From NCBI RefSeq assembly GCF_000974445.1, contig NZ_BBOJ01000043.1, positions 1 to 39,655 on the forward strand: a stretch of 39,655 nucleotides of DNA. The letters run 5' to 3'. Origin of the DNA: Lentzea aerocolonigenes. GTDB lineage: Bacteria > Actinomycetota > Actinomycetes > Mycobacteriales > Pseudonocardiaceae. The notes under the pieces were generated by a model that was given only the letters and a program-made list of their open reading frames with translations, was not told where the DNA came from and made no database searches. The position numbers were made by a program, and so were the translations under genes. Positions 38,547-39,655 of this stretch are shown here, piece after piece (within the stretch, counting starts at the first letter, position 1; each line of letters begins with the position of its first letter).

Positions 38547-39443
38547 ATGGCAGGCAAGCGTGACGTGGAGAGCGACCGGCTGGCCGAACTAGCCGGCGAG
38601 GCATCGGCAGAGGCGGCGATCCAAGCTGCCGCAATGGCGCCAGAGCTCGAAGCGTCGCTGTCGGTCCCCCCAGACCTGACCGCCGCAGCCTTCTTCGACG
38701 TGGACAACACGATGATGATGGGCGCCTCGATCTTCCACTTCGCCCGAGGCCTGGCAGCCCGCAAGTACTTCTCGTCCAGCGACCTCGCAGGCTTCGTCTG
38801 GCAGCAGCTGAAGTTCCGAGTAGGCGGCCGAGAAGACCCGGAATCCGTCAAGGCCTCCCGCGAACAGGCCCTCTCCTTCGTAGCGGGCCGCAGCGTCGCC
38901 GAACTCGTCTCCCTGGGCGAGGAGATCTACGACGAGCTGATGGCCGACCGCATCTGGAAGGGCACCCAAGCCCTGGCCCAAATGCACCTGGACGCAGGCC
39001 AACGAGTCTGGCTGGTGACCGCCACTCCCGTAGAGCTCGCCCAAATCATCGCCAGGCGCCTCGGCCTGACCGGCGCCCTGGGCACGGTCTCCGAATCAGA
39101 AGACGGCGTCTACACCGGCCGCCTGGTGGGCGACCTCCTCCACGGCAAGGCCAAGGCCCAGGCAGTCCGCTCCCTGGCTGCCAAGGAGGGCCTGGACCTG
39201 CGGCGCTGCACGGCCTACTCGGACTCGTCGAACGACGTCCCGATGCTCTCAGTGGTGGGCACAGCAGTAGCGGTGAACCCGGACTCACAACTGCGAGAAA
39301 TCTCCCGCAGAAAAGGCTGGGAAATCCGAGACTTCAGGACGGGCAGAAAAGCAGCAAAGATCGGCGTCCCGTCAGTCCTGGGCGCAGGCGCCCTGGCGGG
39401 AGCAGTAGCAGCCACCCTGGCATACCGCCGCAGGGTGAAATAA
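38547..39443 (+). CDS. HAD-IB family phosphatase (SerB-like) with C-terminal membrane helix
   Basis: 298 residues from ATG at 38547. The HAD motif I is FFDVDNTMMMG (49-59, nucleophile D51, acid D53), motif II is in WLVTATPVELAQ, and motif III/IV in HGKAKAQAVR and AYSDSSNDVPMLSVVG. The helical cap lies at about 60-140. At the end SVLGAGALAGAVAATLAYRR forms one membrane helix. The class holds phosphoserine phosphatase-like and lipid phosphatases, and the substrate is not settled. The place after bldN-rsbN agrees with Streptomyces, where a HAD phosphatase follows too. Confidence 0.9.
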   Translation: MAGKRDVESDRLAELAGEASAEAAIQAAAMAPELEASLSVPPDLTAAAFFDVDNTMMMGASIFHFARGLAARKYFSSSDLAGFVWQQLKFRVGGREDPESVKASREQALSFVAGRSVAELVSLGEEIYDELMADRIWKGTQALAQMHLDAGQRVWLVTATPVELAQIIARRLGLTGALGTVSESEDGVYTGRLVGDLLHGKAKAQAVRSLAAKEGLDLRRCTAYSDSSNDVPMLSVVGTAVAVNPDSQLREISRRKGWEIRDFRTGRKAAKIGVPSVLGAGALAGAVAATLAYRRRVK

Positions 39444-39493
39444 GCCCGAGGCCGAAGGCGAGGCACGCGAAGCCGAAGCCGAGCAAGCTTTCA

Positions 39494-39592
39494 CGTGCGG
39501 TTCCGGTGGGTTGGTCCCGTCACGAGTCGTGCCACAGCTCTCGCCACCTCCTGGTACGGCTTGTGACGGGACCAACCCACCCGAACCGCACG
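39494..39592. repeat. Long inverted repeat after the HAD phosphatase gene
   Basis: Two 30-base arms (39494-39523 and 39563-39592) are reverse complements with one mismatch, beginning CGTGCGGTTC and ending GGTCCCGTCAC on the left side. The 39-base loop (39524-39562) holds GAGTCGTGCCACAGC. It sits in the last 212 bases of the window, where I see no gene. It may be a large terminator or a mobile-element end. Confidence 0.8.
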
Positions 39593-39655
39593 CCTACGCA
39601 GCAGCAAGCCGCCCAAAGCACCAGGCGTGCCATCAACCCGCAGGCGGCGCTGGCC

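Noticed and set aside
39444..39592. Group II intron domain V resemblance near CACGTGCGGTTC
   Set aside because: The short 3'-side resemblance lacks the matching 5' strand of domain V with the AGC triad. The signal is explained by the 30-base inverted repeat.

Overview
The window is high-GC DNA with GTG starts, dense start/stop overlaps and WXG/YxxxD-type secretion genes, which points to a mycelial actinomycete. The presence of bldC and a bldN-like sigma factor, the mycobacteria-like order of the heme, cytochrome c and menaquinone genes, and a family of ACGCGGGG palindromic intergenic repeats suggest the Pseudonocardiaceae (Lentzea/Saccharothrix/Actinosynnema-like). The genus is a guess. The window is almost fully coding: no stretch over 300 bases lacks a gene. 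I saw no rRNA, tRNA, IS element or CRISPR array.

Left part (1-7823): a truncated XRE/DUF5753 regulator, a secreted M1 metallopeptidase, then the menaquinone genes. menD (-) is only 20 bp from divergent menB-menE (+), and menA (+) follows a secreted SH3-type protein.

Accessory part (7833-13582, minus strand): six translationally coupled genes form a type VII-secreted polymorphic toxin locus. They are an EspC-like small protein with a YxxxD tail, a 1069-residue effector (helical WxG N-terminus, 530-residue Pro/Gly/His linker, C-terminal toxin-like domain), a 139-residue candidate immunity protein, a 323-residue protein that appears to fuse a second copy of the toxin-like domain to a second copy of the immunity-like domain, and two small paralogues. 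This is the most unusual system in the window.

Middle part (13638-22605): lrp/asnC-DUF4229-cysK2, bldC with a small membrane protein, a ParA/EspI-like ATPase with decapeptide repeats, and ccsB-resB-ccdA. A secreted M64 peptidase on the other strand separates these from tlpA and carries a cluster of palindromic repeats at its 3' side.

Right part (22605-39443): histidine phosphatase, hemL, a run of small membrane proteins including four paralogous four-helix proteins, hemB, a cobA-like/hemD fusion, hemC, hemA and rex (with a Rex operator upstream). Then come a membrane-fused sulfite-oxidase-like protein, a glutaredoxin-like protein, an acyl-CoA ligase, and a bldN-like sigma factor with its rsbN-like membrane partner (a sigma-BldN-type promoter lies between them) and a HAD-IB phosphatase. 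The rex-hem-bldN-rsbN-HAD order recalls the Streptomyces locus.

Taken together, heme, cytochrome c maturation and menaquinone synthesis form a respiratory gene neighbourhood under at least one redox regulator (Rex), with developmental regulators on its flanks.
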